Source of the DNA: an uncultured Verrucomicrobiales bacterium
GTDB lineage: Bacteria; Verrucomicrobiota; Verrucomicrobiia; Verrucomicrobiales; DEV007
Assembly: GCA_913058215.1 (NCBI GenBank)
Contig: CAJXQE010000019.1
Span: 1-37,910, forward strand
DNA length: 37,910 nucleotides
Direction: 5' to 3'
Shown: one piece after another, positions 7,554 to 15,056 of the stretch
Numbering within the stretch: the stretch's first letter is position 1
Layout of the letters: every line of letters begins with the position of its first letter
Made by a program: the position numbers and the translations under genes
The notes under the pieces: model-generated
What the model was told of the DNA's origin: nothing
Seen by the model: the letters and a program-made list of their open reading frames with translations, nothing else
Database searches by the model: none

Positions 7554-8366
7554 CTACTCCAATTCACTCGTCTGCTCAGCACTGGAATCCGGGGCTTCAT
7601 CCTCCACGATTCCGCTGACATAGTCGTCGATACGGACACGATCTTCGATGCGTCTCGAAACCGAAGTTTCCTCTTCGAGTTGTGCCGCCAATGATGAAAG
7701 GCTGAGATTAGCGATGGATTTTTCGTCGGCAAGAAAATCCACTTCGCTGAGACGCTCCCCACGCCTTAAACGGCTGCGTGCATCAGCAATCGCCTGATAG
7801 GTGCGCTTGAGATCGGCACGGAGTTCTTCGAGCTTTTCTTCCGCACCCTCCGGCGTCTCCAAAATTGGATCAGCCATCCGTCGGGCGAGGTCGTGAATTT
7901 CCTCAGACTGGAAACAGGACTTCTCCACGATGGTCGAAATCAACTGGAGCGTGTGAACTGCGTCCGCCTCTTTCTCTTTGCCTTCACAGATTTTTTCAAT
8001 GGCATCGCGGTCCGACAAAATTTTACCCAAAAGGTCGGCGTCGCCGTTCAGCTTTGACGCTCGAAGCTCATCGAGAGCAGCATCCTCGCGTCCCTTACTG
8101 ATCCTTCGACTTTCCTCAGCCGCTTTCAGTTTCGACTGGTGATGCGAAGCGCGAACCCCGTTGTAGATCAGGAACGTAAAAGCGGCCACTGCCAGACCAA
8201 CGATCGAACCGAACCCTATCGCTCCGCCAAGGGGTGTTTCAGCGGCAAATGGAATTCCAACAGCAAACCCGGCGATCACGCCTGCCCAGGTAGCGGGCGA
8301 CACCAAAAGCTTTTTGAGGAACCATTTCCCGGCTCCCTCTTTGGCCTCTTTGTCGTCATCACCCAT
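7554..8366 (-). CDS. membrane protein with cytoplasmic coiled-coil tail, unknown function
   Basis: 270 residues from ATG at 8366; the frame is open to a TTG at 8405 but the internal ATG is preferred. No family recognised. After an acidic/basic N-terminal leader ('MGDDDKEAKEGAGKW') there are two hydrophobic segments ('WAGVIAGFAVGIPFAAE' and 'AIGFGSIVGLAVAAFTFLIY') likely to form a membrane hairpin. The remaining 200 residues are highly charged and helical, with heptad-like runs ('SKLKAAEESRRISKGRED', 'EGAEEKLEELRADLKRTYQ'), probably cytoplasmic coiled coil. The end is acidic (VEDEAPDSSAEQTSELE). The only cysteines are in the tail. It is convergent with the isomerase-like gene and divergent from the metalloprotease gene. 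A structural or scaffold role is possible, but nothing in the sequence decides this. Confidence 0.65.
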   Translation of the reverse strand: MGDDDKEAKEGAGKWFLKKLLVSPATWAGVIAGFAVGIPFAAETPLGGAIGFGSIVGLAVAAFTFLIYNGVRASHHQSKLKAAEESRRISKGREDAALDELRASKLNGDADLLGKILSDRDAIEKICEGKEKEADAVHTLQLISTIVEKSCFQSEEIHDLARRMADPILETPEGAEEKLEELRADLKRTYQAIADARSRLRRGERLSEVDFLADEKSIANLSLSSLAAQLEEETSVSRRIEDRVRIDDYVSGIVEDEAPDSSAEQTSELE

Positions 8367-8557
8367 CGCTACAGTAAAGAGCAGTGCGGATTGTTTTTCA
8401 ACCAATCACATTTCTGGTAACAGGGGCAAACTGCCGGGGTTTGTGAATACAGGCTCGCTATTTCTGACGCTGATTTCGCCTCGTCTTCGTCGGTGGAACA
8501 GAGAAAAAAATGTCAGAAAACTGATCCATTGTCGGGTTTTGAACGAAACCTTAGGTA

Positions 8558-8610
8558 AGGGGATAAGGAGTCTTTCCATTTTTGTATGGATCTAAATGTC
8601 TAAATCCCCT
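8558..8610 (+). promoter_or_regulatory. nested inverted repeats in the metalloprotease leader
   Basis: AGGGGAT (8558-8564) pairs with ATCCCCT (8604-8610), enclosing a second hairpin TCCAT/ATGGA (8575-8579 with 8586-8590, loop of six). The outer right arm runs into TATACT (8610-8615), a possible -10. Directly inside are two copies of TCTAAAT separated by one base (8591-8605). The element sits 46 bp before the ATG at 8656. It could be an operator or leader structure; support is structural only. Confidence 0.3.
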
Positions 8611-8655
8611 ATACTTAGAAGGTTGAGATCCCCCATTTCAGCCAGCAAACACAAA

Positions 8656-9684
8656 ATGAGAACTCCCAAAACCCGAAACGGACTGGCCCTCGCGCTTTGT
8701 TTGGGTTTGTTTGCTTTGCCGAAATTTTCCTCTGCTCAGGTCACCTTCAATGTGACTTACGAATCGGGATCTCAATGGGAAACGCATCCGCAGGCAGCTA
8801 CTGCAAAAGCAAATCTCGAACTCTTGCTCAGCGATCTGGGTGGTCTGTTCATTCAGACGGCCACAATTGATGTCTTTGTAAATGATGACGAAACCGAAGC
8901 ATTCGCTTCGGCTGGCGCAGATGCCCACGATTATGTCACCCTGCAGGGCAAAGCAGGCGAATATTTCGCATCCGGGGTCTGGATAAAAATTATCAATGGA
9001 GTTGATATCAACGACGCTGCCCCGGATTGCACCATTAGTTGGAACTGGGACATCAATGGCCTCTACGGAGGAGACGTGAATGCCTTTCTAGATCGAATCA
9101 GGGGACTGACCCGACACGAAATCATGCACCCGCTGGGAATGGGAAGTACACTTACCCACGACTTGCGGGGCAGCCTTTCCACCGCAACTGTGCACGATGC
9201 CTTTCTCGTAGATGCCAACGAAGCACCGGTTCTGGGTGCCTATGATGAAGCCAGTAAACGCTTTCGGATCAATAACTACGCCCTCACTCAGGAGGAGGCG
9301 CTCGACAGCAGCGGGATCCGATTTCAGGCAAGAATCGTCAGCAGTCTGGTCGAACTTCAGGATGTCGCCTCAATCGCTCAGGCTCAAGGCAACCCTGCGG
9401 TGTCCAGCTTGAACAAAAAGGCGAAGAAACTTCTACTTCAACTCCGTCGCGCCATCAAGAAGAGGCAGCCCCGAAGGAAAATTGGTAGTATCAAAAAGAA
9501 GCTGCGCGCTCTGAAGAAGAAAGCACGAACCTTGCCGATAGTAGTCTACCGGCACTCCATCGATTTCTCGCACACGCCGATTGTCTCCTACGACTACGCC
9601 CGCCCCGGTGGCCCCGGTTTTTTTGACGACATTGTTGAAGAGGATAAATACTATCTCAGAGGCCTCGGATATTTCTTAAATTGA
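8656..9684 (+). CDS. secreted zinc metalloprotease with Lys/Arg-rich insert
   Basis: 342 residues from ATG 8656, chosen because it opens a signal peptide (MRTPKTRNGLALALCLGLFA, cleavage near 'SSAQ'); the frame itself begins at 8596. The zinc-binding helix is 'HEIMHPLGMGS', an HExxHxxG motif without the metzincin third histidine. As in leishmanolysin-like bacterial proteases the third ligand may come later, perhaps a His in 'YRHSIDFSH'. Between helix and that region lies a segment of about 45 residues that is extremely basic ('NKKAKKLLLQLRRAIKKR', then 'KKKLRALKKKART'). The closing 'KYYLRGLGYFLN' matches 'AALRDLGWETL' of the paralogue at 20214-21662. The expected Met-turn methionine ('LMEP' in the paralogue) seems to be replaced ('IVSY'), so activity is uncertain. 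Both ends of the insert keep frame, so it is not an obvious sequencing error. Confidence 0.75.
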   Translation: MRTPKTRNGLALALCLGLFALPKFSSAQVTFNVTYESGSQWETHPQAATAKANLELLLSDLGGLFIQTATIDVFVNDDETEAFASAGADAHDYVTLQGKAGEYFASGVWIKIINGVDINDAAPDCTISWNWDINGLYGGDVNAFLDRIRGLTRHEIMHPLGMGSTLTHDLRGSLSTATVHDAFLVDANEAPVLGAYDEASKRFRINNYALTQEEALDSSGIRFQARIVSSLVELQDVASIAQAQGNPAVSSLNKKAKKLLLQLRRAIKKRQPRRKIGSIKKKLRALKKKARTLPIVVYRHSIDFSHTPIVSYDYARPGGPGFFDDIVEEDKYYLRGLGYFLN

Positions 9685-9685
9685 A

Positions 9686-9714
9686 TTGGCACGTCTCTGC
9701 TTTTCGAATCTAGT
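9686..9714 (+). promoter_or_regulatory. possible sigma-70-type promoter of the first sulfatase
   Basis: TTGGCA (9686-9691) and TCTAGT (9709-9714) are 17 bp apart, matching 5 of 6 and 4 of 6 consensus positions. Transcription would start within a few bases of the ATG at 9723, giving an almost leaderless mRNA. No Shine-Dalgarno is visible before this ATG, which is consistent. Weak evidence. Confidence 0.25.
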
Positions 9715-9722
9715 GTGGCTTA

Positions 9723-11498
9723 ATGAGATTTGCCTTCCTGATCCTAGCATTCAGTTCTTTATTCCCTGCCCCGGCTGGCCTGAACGCGAACGAAAAGCCC
9801 AACATTATTGTCATTTACACGGATGACCACGGTTGGCCGGATATCGGTGCCGCAGGCATTTACGACGACCTGAAAACTCCGCATATCAATGCACTCGCGG
9901 CTTCGGGAGTTCGCGCCACAAATGGTTATTCCACGGCACCGCAATGTATTCCCTCCCGCGCCGGACTTCTTTCCGGTAGAGCTCAGAATCGCTTCGGAGT
10001 GGAAAGCAACGGCGAGAGTATGGAGGGCTTCGATGCCCAGCTTACCATTGCCGACCGTTTAAAAAAGGCGGGCTATGCCACCGGTCAAATCGGCAAATGG
10101 CATCTCGGCCCCAACAACCAGATCACTGATCACGGATTCGACGATGTCTATTCCAAGAATGCCAATCGTCCCTGCTTTGCGAACTACAACCTGGATGGTG
10201 AGACGATCGAAATGCAAATGGTGGACGACAACAAGTATCACCTCGATGCCTGTTCGGATGCTGCTTTAGCGTTTATCAAACGTCACGCCGATGAATCGTT
10301 TTTCCTCTACCTCGCTTACCGTGCGCCCCACGTTCCGCTCGACGCACCGAAGAAGTATCTCGATCGCTTTCCCGGAAAGATGCCGGAAAGAAGACGCCAG
10401 GCCCTGGCCATGATTTCAGCGATGGACGATGGCGTCGGAGCCATCGTCGGCGATCTGGAGAAACGGGGACTGGCGGAAAACACGCTCATTTTCTACATCG
10501 GAGACAACGGAGCTCCCTTAAAAATTCACATGGACGACGCACCTGGTGGCGGACCGGGTTGGGATGGCTCGCTCAACAAACCGATGAACGGTGAAAAAGG
10601 AATGCTGAGCGAAGGTGGGATCCGGGTTCCTTTCCTCGTATCGTGGCCGGGGACTATTCCTGAAAATCAGGTTTACGACCATCCTGTCACCACTCTCGAC
10701 CTTGCCGCAACTGCCGTATCCATCGCAGGACTGCCGATGGATGACAAACTCGATGGAGTAAATCTGACGCCGTATCTAAGCGGGGAAAAAACCGAAGCGC
10801 CTCACGAATCGCTAACCTGGCGCTGGATCGCTCAGGCCGCTATCCGCGAAGGAAACTGGAAACTGCTGATCGGAGGCAAGCGCGAGTATCTTTTCGATCT
10901 GAAAACTGATCCCGAAGAAACGAAGAATTACCTTTCGGAGAAACCGGAAATTGTCGGGCAGCTCCGCAAAAAACTAAGTGCCTGGGCCGAAGATCTCGAT
11001 CCTCCCGGAATCAATACCAAGGGAATGTCAGAGACCTGGGAGAGGTATTTCGATTTCTATCTCGATGGAAAACCGGCTCCCGAACGCGAAAAGCCGACGA
11101 CAAATTTCCAGGGTTGGCTTCCGCGGAACTCAAGCGGCGAGCTGAAGACAGGCCAGCTGCTTATCACGCCGACCGCAGCCGCCAAACGGCAACGGCATTT
11201 TCTCGCTCAATCGGGAGTCGAGATGAACGGCCCGTTTACGGCAAAAATTGAGATCAGCTGCGGTGACGGAAACATTGCGGTATCGTGGCGAAGCAAAGGC
11301 CAGAAAGATTTTGTCGCCGGCCAAACAATTTCGACCAAAGTGAAGGCAGTACCAGACTGGCAGGAAGTCGAACTGGAGATCCCCGCTGAAGGCGAATCGA
11401 TTCACCTGCGGCTCCATCTTCCCGGCGGAAAAGTCGGACTGAGAAGCATCGAACTGACAGGGGCCGACAAAAAGCAGACTTGGTCCTTCACGCGATAA
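9723..11498 (+). CDS. secreted type I sulfatase with C-terminal beta domain
   Basis: 591 residues, signal peptide about 1-22. The alkaline-phosphatase-like sulfatase core has every expected active-site block: 'IYTDDHGW' (metal Asp pair), '[13 protein letters not shown]' with the formylglycine Cys75 in a CxPSR motif, 'GKWHLG', '[11 protein letters not shown]', 'IGDNGAP' and '[14 protein letters not shown]'. The core ends near residue 430. A further 120 residues or so form a beta-rich C-terminal part ('[14 protein letters not shown]', '[12 protein letters not shown]'). Enzymes of this kind hydrolyse sulfate esters on polysaccharides in the periplasm or outside the cell, after the cysteine is converted to formylglycine; no maturase is in this window. 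The 3' end overlaps the convergent DUF1501 gene by 11 bp. Substrate unknown. Confidence 0.93.
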   Translation: MRFAFLILAFSSLFPAPAGLNANEKPNIIVIYTDDHGWPDIGAAGIYDDLKTPHINALAASGVRATNGYSTAPQCIPSRAGLLSGRAQNRFGVESNGESMEGFDAQLTIADRLKKAGYATGQIGKWHLGPNNQITDHGFDDVYSKNANRPCFANYNLDGETIEMQMVDDNKYHLDACSDAALAFIKRHADESFFLYLAYRAPHVPLDAPKKYLDRFPGKMPERRRQALAMISAMDDGVGAIVGDLEKRGLAENTLIFYIGDNGAPLKIHMDDAPGGGPGWDGSLNKPMNGEKGMLSEGGIRVPFLVSWPGTIPENQVYDHPVTTLDLAATAVSIAGLPMDDKLDGVNLTPYLSGEKTEAPHESLTWRWIAQAAIREGNWKLLIGGKREYLFDLKTDPEETKNYLSEKPEIVGQLRKKLSAWAEDLDPPGINTKGMSETWERYFDFYLDGKPAPEREKPTTNFQGWLPRNSSGELKTGQLLITPTAAAKRQRHFLAQSGVEMNGPFTAKIEISCGDGNIAVSWRSKGQKDFVAGQTISTKVKAVPDWQEVELEIPAEGESIHLRLHLPGGKVGLRSIELTGADKKQTWSFTR

Positions 11499-12912
11499 CT
11501 TCGCGAACCACTTTTCCGTGCACATCCGTGAGACGAAACTGTCTTCCCTGGTAGCGGAATGTCAGCTTCTCATGGTTGACTCCTAACAAGTGCATAATCG
11601 TGGCATTAAAATCGTGCATGTGGACCCCCTTGTCGCCCACTGCGTAACCCAGCTCATCTGTCTCGCCATGTGAGTATCCCCCTTTGGTGCCCCCGCCGGC
11701 CATCCAAACGGTGTAGGCCTCTTTGTGATGATCGCGCCCCACGGTGAGTTCTTTTCCTTCGGCCGCCTTGCCCTGCCCCATCGGCGTACGACCAAACTCG
11801 GCTGACCAGACTATGAGGGTATCGTCCAGCATTCCGCGCATCTTCAAATCTTTGATCAGCGCAGCGATAGGTTGATCCACCTCTTTCGCCTTTTCCGGCA
11901 GGCGCTTGAAGACGCTGCCGTGGTGATCCCAGCCCTGATCGAACAACTGCACGAAACGCGTACCTCTTTCCACCAAGCGGCGGGCAAGCAGGCAGTTGTT
12001 GGCGAAACTGGTTTTACCCGGCTCCGTTCCGTACATTTCGTGAGTCTCTTTTGACTCCGAATCGATATCCATCAGCTCCGGTACTGATGTCTGCATCCGG
12101 TAGGCCATTTCATACTGGCTGATCCGGGTTGCGATCTCCGGATCCCGGACATCATCAAGCTGCAGTTTGTTCAGAAAATTGACCGAGTCCACCACATCAC
12201 GTCGCCCCTGACTATTCATCCCTTTGGGATTGGAAAGAAAAAGAACCGGATCACCCTGACTGCGAAATTCAATTCCCTGGTGAACAGTCGGAAGAAACCC
12301 GCTGCCCCATGCGCTGTTGCCCGCACCGAGAACATTGCCCGTTACGAGAACGACAAAACCCGGAAGGTTTTCGTTTTCACTTCCGAGCCCGTAACTGACC
12401 CATGATCCGATACTGGGCCGTCCGAAACGCGGAAACCCGGTCAGGGCAAACATCTGCGCCGGAGCGTGATTGAATTGATCGGTGTGTAAAGTTTTGATGA
12501 AGCAGAGCTCATCGGCAACCGACTGCAAATGCGGCATCAAGTTGGAAATATTCGAACCCGATTTTCCGCTGGGCTTAAAGGCAAACTGCTCATTCCCTTT
12601 CGGAGTCCCCAGGAGAGAAGGCCGACTGCGAATGAAAGCCAACTGCTTGCCTTCGAACATGTGCTTTGGACAAAGCTCGCCGGTTCGCTTTTGCAACTCT
12701 GGCTTGTAATCAAACAGGTCAAGGTGGGACGGTGCCCCCACCATATGAATGTAAATCACTGACTTCGCTTTTGGCGCTAGATGATTCGACGAATCCGGGG
12801 ATCCCTTTGCCATCAGTGAAGACAAGGCCGCGCCTCCAAGACCGAAGCCAGCCTGTTGGAACAGGTGGCGCCTCGTTTGGGAACGCTGATAATCCGCGAG
12901 ATTCATGCTCAC
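11488..12912 (-). CDS. DUF1501 family Tat-exported protein (orphan copy)
   Basis: 474 residues from a GTG at 12912; an ATG two codons later (12906) is also possible, but CAGAGG stands 7 bp before the GTG. Twin arginines Arg14-Arg15 in 'QTRRHLFQQ' mark a Tat signal. Diagnostic DUF1501 blocks are '[19 protein letters not shown]', '[16 protein letters not shown]', '[13 protein letters not shown]', '[13 protein letters not shown]', '[17 protein letters not shown]' and '[17 protein letters not shown]'. The fold is alkaline-phosphatase/sulfatase-like, but the biochemical role of the family is not established. In PVC genomes it usually follows a PSCyt1/DUF1549/DUF1553 gene; this copy has none nearby, unlike the copy at 24567-25970. 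It lies opposite the sulfatase, with overlapping 3' ends, and is divergent from the epimerase gene. Confidence 0.93.
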   Translation of the reverse strand: MSMNLADYQRSQTRRHLFQQAGFGLGGAALSSLMAKGSPDSSNHLAPKAKSVIYIHMVGAPSHLDLFDYKPELQKRTGELCPKHMFEGKQLAFIRSRPSLLGTPKGNEQFAFKPSGKSGSNISNLMPHLQSVADELCFIKTLHTDQFNHAPAQMFALTGFPRFGRPSIGSWVSYGLGSENENLPGFVVLVTGNVLGAGNSAWGSGFLPTVHQGIEFRSQGDPVLFLSNPKGMNSQGRRDVVDSVNFLNKLQLDDVRDPEIATRISQYEMAYRMQTSVPELMDIDSESKETHEMYGTEPGKTSFANNCLLARRLVERGTRFVQLFDQGWDHHGSVFKRLPEKAKEVDQPIAALIKDLKMRGMLDDTLIVWSAEFGRTPMGQGKAAEGKELTVGRDHHKEAYTVWMAGGGTKGGYSHGETDELGYAVGDKGVHMHDFNATIMHLLGVNHEKLTFRYQGRQFRLTDVHGKVVREVIA

Positions 12913-12971
12913 AGTAAAACCTCTGGAGCAGCGATTGACCAGTCCTTATCCACGCCGATGGTGAAAGGGAA

Positions 12972-13859
12972 ATGGCAGAAGTTTCAGGACAAAAAATACT
13001 CATCGTCGGACCCGGCTATGTGGGAAGTGAACTGGCAAAAGGGCTTGCTGAGAAAAGGACTGATGTCTGGGTCGCAAGCAGATCGGGAAAAATTGTCGAT
13101 GGATGCGAAACGGTCGCCATGGATGTTTCTGACCGAAATTCAGTTCAATCAGCCGGTGAAAAAATCGACAATCCTGACGCGATCATCCACTGCGCCAGCT
13201 CAAGTCGTGGAGCGGAGGATTCCTATCGAAAAGTCTATCTGGATGGTACAGCCAATCTGGTAGAAGCTTTTCCCCATACTTCCCTGATATTCACCAGCAG
13301 CACCAGTGTTTACCCGCAAACTGACGGTTCCATAGTGACGGAAGACTCTCCTGCCAATCCGGATTCAGAGAACGGAAGGATTTTGCGCGAAGCGGAAGAT
13401 ACGGTTTTAGCAGCCGGGGGTTCTGTTCTCAGACTTTCAGGGATTTACGGACCGGGGCGTTCGATCCACCTGAAGAGAATATTCAGCGGAGAAGCACAAA
13501 TCGAATCCGGAGAACCCGGGCGTCTTCTCAACCAGATTCATCGAGACGATATCGTCTCAGCCATCGTCCATCTTCTAAGCCTGGCCCCGGAGGACTTTCG
13601 CGGGGAAATTTTTAATCTGTCCGACGATACCTCACTGACAATGCGGACATGCTATGAATGGCTGGCAGAACGCTACCAAAAGAAGCTCGGTCCCGAGGTC
13701 GAAGCGAACCGGACCGGCAAACGGGCCTGGACCAACAAGCAGGTCGACAATTCAAAACTTCGAAAAACAGGCTGGGCACCCCGCTACCCAAGCTTCAAAG
13801 ACGCAGTAAAGAACGATGAGCGACTGGTGAGATCCATCGTCGATGCTCCAGCCCCGTAA
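12972..13859 (+). CDS. NAD(P)-dependent epimerase/dehydratase (extended SDR)
   Basis: 295 residues. The N-terminal Rossmann motif is 'ILIVGPGYVGSELA' (GxGxxG). Other SDR blocks are 'DAIIHCASS', 'LIFTSSTSVYPQ' (Ser/Tyr region, with Tyr of the 'SVYP' block), and 'SGIYGPGRS' followed by 'NQIHRDDIVSAIVHLL', typical of extended SDR enzymes similar to E. coli YeeZ. It is soluble and cytoplasmic, with no signal peptide. Members act on nucleotide sugars or related compounds; the substrate is not evident, and the usual YxxxK has to be confirmed by alignment. AAGGG precedes the ATG closely. It is divergent from the DUF1501 gene (59 bp gap) and convergent with the methyltransferase gene. Confidence 0.85.
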   Translation: MAEVSGQKILIVGPGYVGSELAKGLAEKRTDVWVASRSGKIVDGCETVAMDVSDRNSVQSAGEKIDNPDAIIHCASSSRGAEDSYRKVYLDGTANLVEAFPHTSLIFTSSTSVYPQTDGSIVTEDSPANPDSENGRILREAEDTVLAAGGSVLRLSGIYGPGRSIHLKRIFSGEAQIESGEPGRLLNQIHRDDIVSAIVHLLSLAPEDFRGEIFNLSDDTSLTMRTCYEWLAERYQKKLGPEVEANRTGKRAWTNKQVDNSKLRKTGWAPRYPSFKDAVKNDERLVRSIVDAPAP

Positions 13860-13888
13860 AGGAATTTACAGGAGTTTTGTGTCATCCA

Positions 13889-14998
13889 CTACCCGAATCC
13901 CTTTGCCAATTCCAAGACCTTGAACTGCTGCCCCATCAGAGACGGATGGGTCAGTGTCTGAAACTGCCTGATTTTTCCAGCAGTTTCTGCATCCGGTGGG
14001 TGCCCTTCCATCGCAAGAAGCCAGGGCTTTGCTGCGTGAGTCAAAAAATGATGTTGATCGGTCAGCTTCTCAGCCATCATTCCTTCATCCTCTGCCCACT
14101 CGCGCAGGTGAGTGAAATTGACGTGAGCGGTAATATCGATTTCTCCAATTTCGGAAAAAGGATCATCCGTCGCCGTGTGAGCCCGGTAACAACGAAGCGT
14201 TCCTTCATTTCTTGAAACGGCAAAATAGTCATCACTTTCGTGGCCATAATCAATGACCCACCATTTTCCTTTTTCGAACAAACCCGCCGCATCCTGAATC
14301 CAGTTGCGAGCCGCCGGACACAGTTCAGTCATGTAGTTGTCAGGAAATTCTTCGCCTTCCGGAAGCAGGCCTTCGACCACAACATCGCCTTCAAGATAAG
14401 CCAGCTGACTATTCTCTCCGACCCCCACACAAAGCTCCCGCCATTCTCCGGCCCGATAAACAACCCGCCGAACCGGAAATGCATCCAGCAATTCATTGCA
14501 GAGAAACACCCCACACTCCGCACTGGCTTCTTCAAAAGAGGCAACAGGCTTGATTCGATCACCTGACCCCGTTGAATCGATTAGCTTCTCCCGCACCGCA
14601 TCCCTCGGCTCGACGATGCGATACTCCACTTTTGAAAAAAGCGGGCTGTTCCGCTTTTCCAAAGCCGCCAGGATGTCCCGTGCGAGCTGAGCATCGTGGG
14701 CTCCCTGCTCCACGATTACAAAATTTTCCGCGGAACCAAAACTTTCCCGCCATTCCTCTTCAATTTTGTGACTGAGGATAGATCCAAAAGTGTCTCCGAC
14801 GGAAACACTGGTAAAAAAATCCCCTTTCCTGCCAACGACACGGGACAGAGGGTCCGAATAGTAGCCGTAAACCTGATGATACAGAGCGAGTTCCATGAAA
14901 TCCTCAAAAGAAATACAACCTTTCGGACTTTTTGATATTCTTTGAAAGATTATCTGAAAAAGGGGCGTATCTTGCGCGTTGGCACTGTGTTGGGACAT
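13889..14998 (-). CDS. MidA/NDUFAF7-like SAM-dependent methyltransferase (DUF185)
   Basis: 369 residues from ATG 14998 (a GTG at 15010 is in frame). Signature blocks of the DUF185 family occur in order: 'ISFEDFMELALYHQVYGYY', 'GDFFTSVSVGDTFGSIL', 'FVIVEQGAHDAQLARDIL' (SAM-binding; the family has E-x-G-x-G-x-L here, so this copy is slightly divergent), 'FLCNELLDAFPV', 'WWVIDYGHESDDYF' and 'DPFSEIGEIDITAHVNF'. The mitochondrial homologue NDUFAF7 methylates an arginine of a complex I subunit; in bacteria the role is unproven. Cytoplasmic. It is transcribed away from the penicillin-binding protein gene with a short gap of about 60 bp, and converges on the epimerase gene. Family assignment is firm. 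Confidence 0.9.
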   Translation of the reverse strand: MSQHSANAQDTPLFQIIFQRISKSPKGCISFEDFMELALYHQVYGYYSDPLSRVVGRKGDFFTSVSVGDTFGSILSHKIEEEWRESFGSAENFVIVEQGAHDAQLARDILAALEKRNSPLFSKVEYRIVEPRDAVREKLIDSTGSGDRIKPVASFEEASAECGVFLCNELLDAFPVRRVVYRAGEWRELCVGVGENSQLAYLEGDVVVEGLLPEGEEFPDNYMTELCPAARNWIQDAAGLFEKGKWWVIDYGHESDDYFAVSRNEGTLRCYRAHTATDDPFSEIGEIDITAHVNFTHLREWAEDEGMMAEKLTDQHHFLTHAAKPWLLAMEGHPPDAETAGKIRQFQTLTHPSLMGQQFKVLELAKGFG

Positions 14999-15056
14999 TT
15001 TCTCACTCACAGCCAGAATTAAACACCTTACTAGAACATTTCACCGCGAAGATTCC

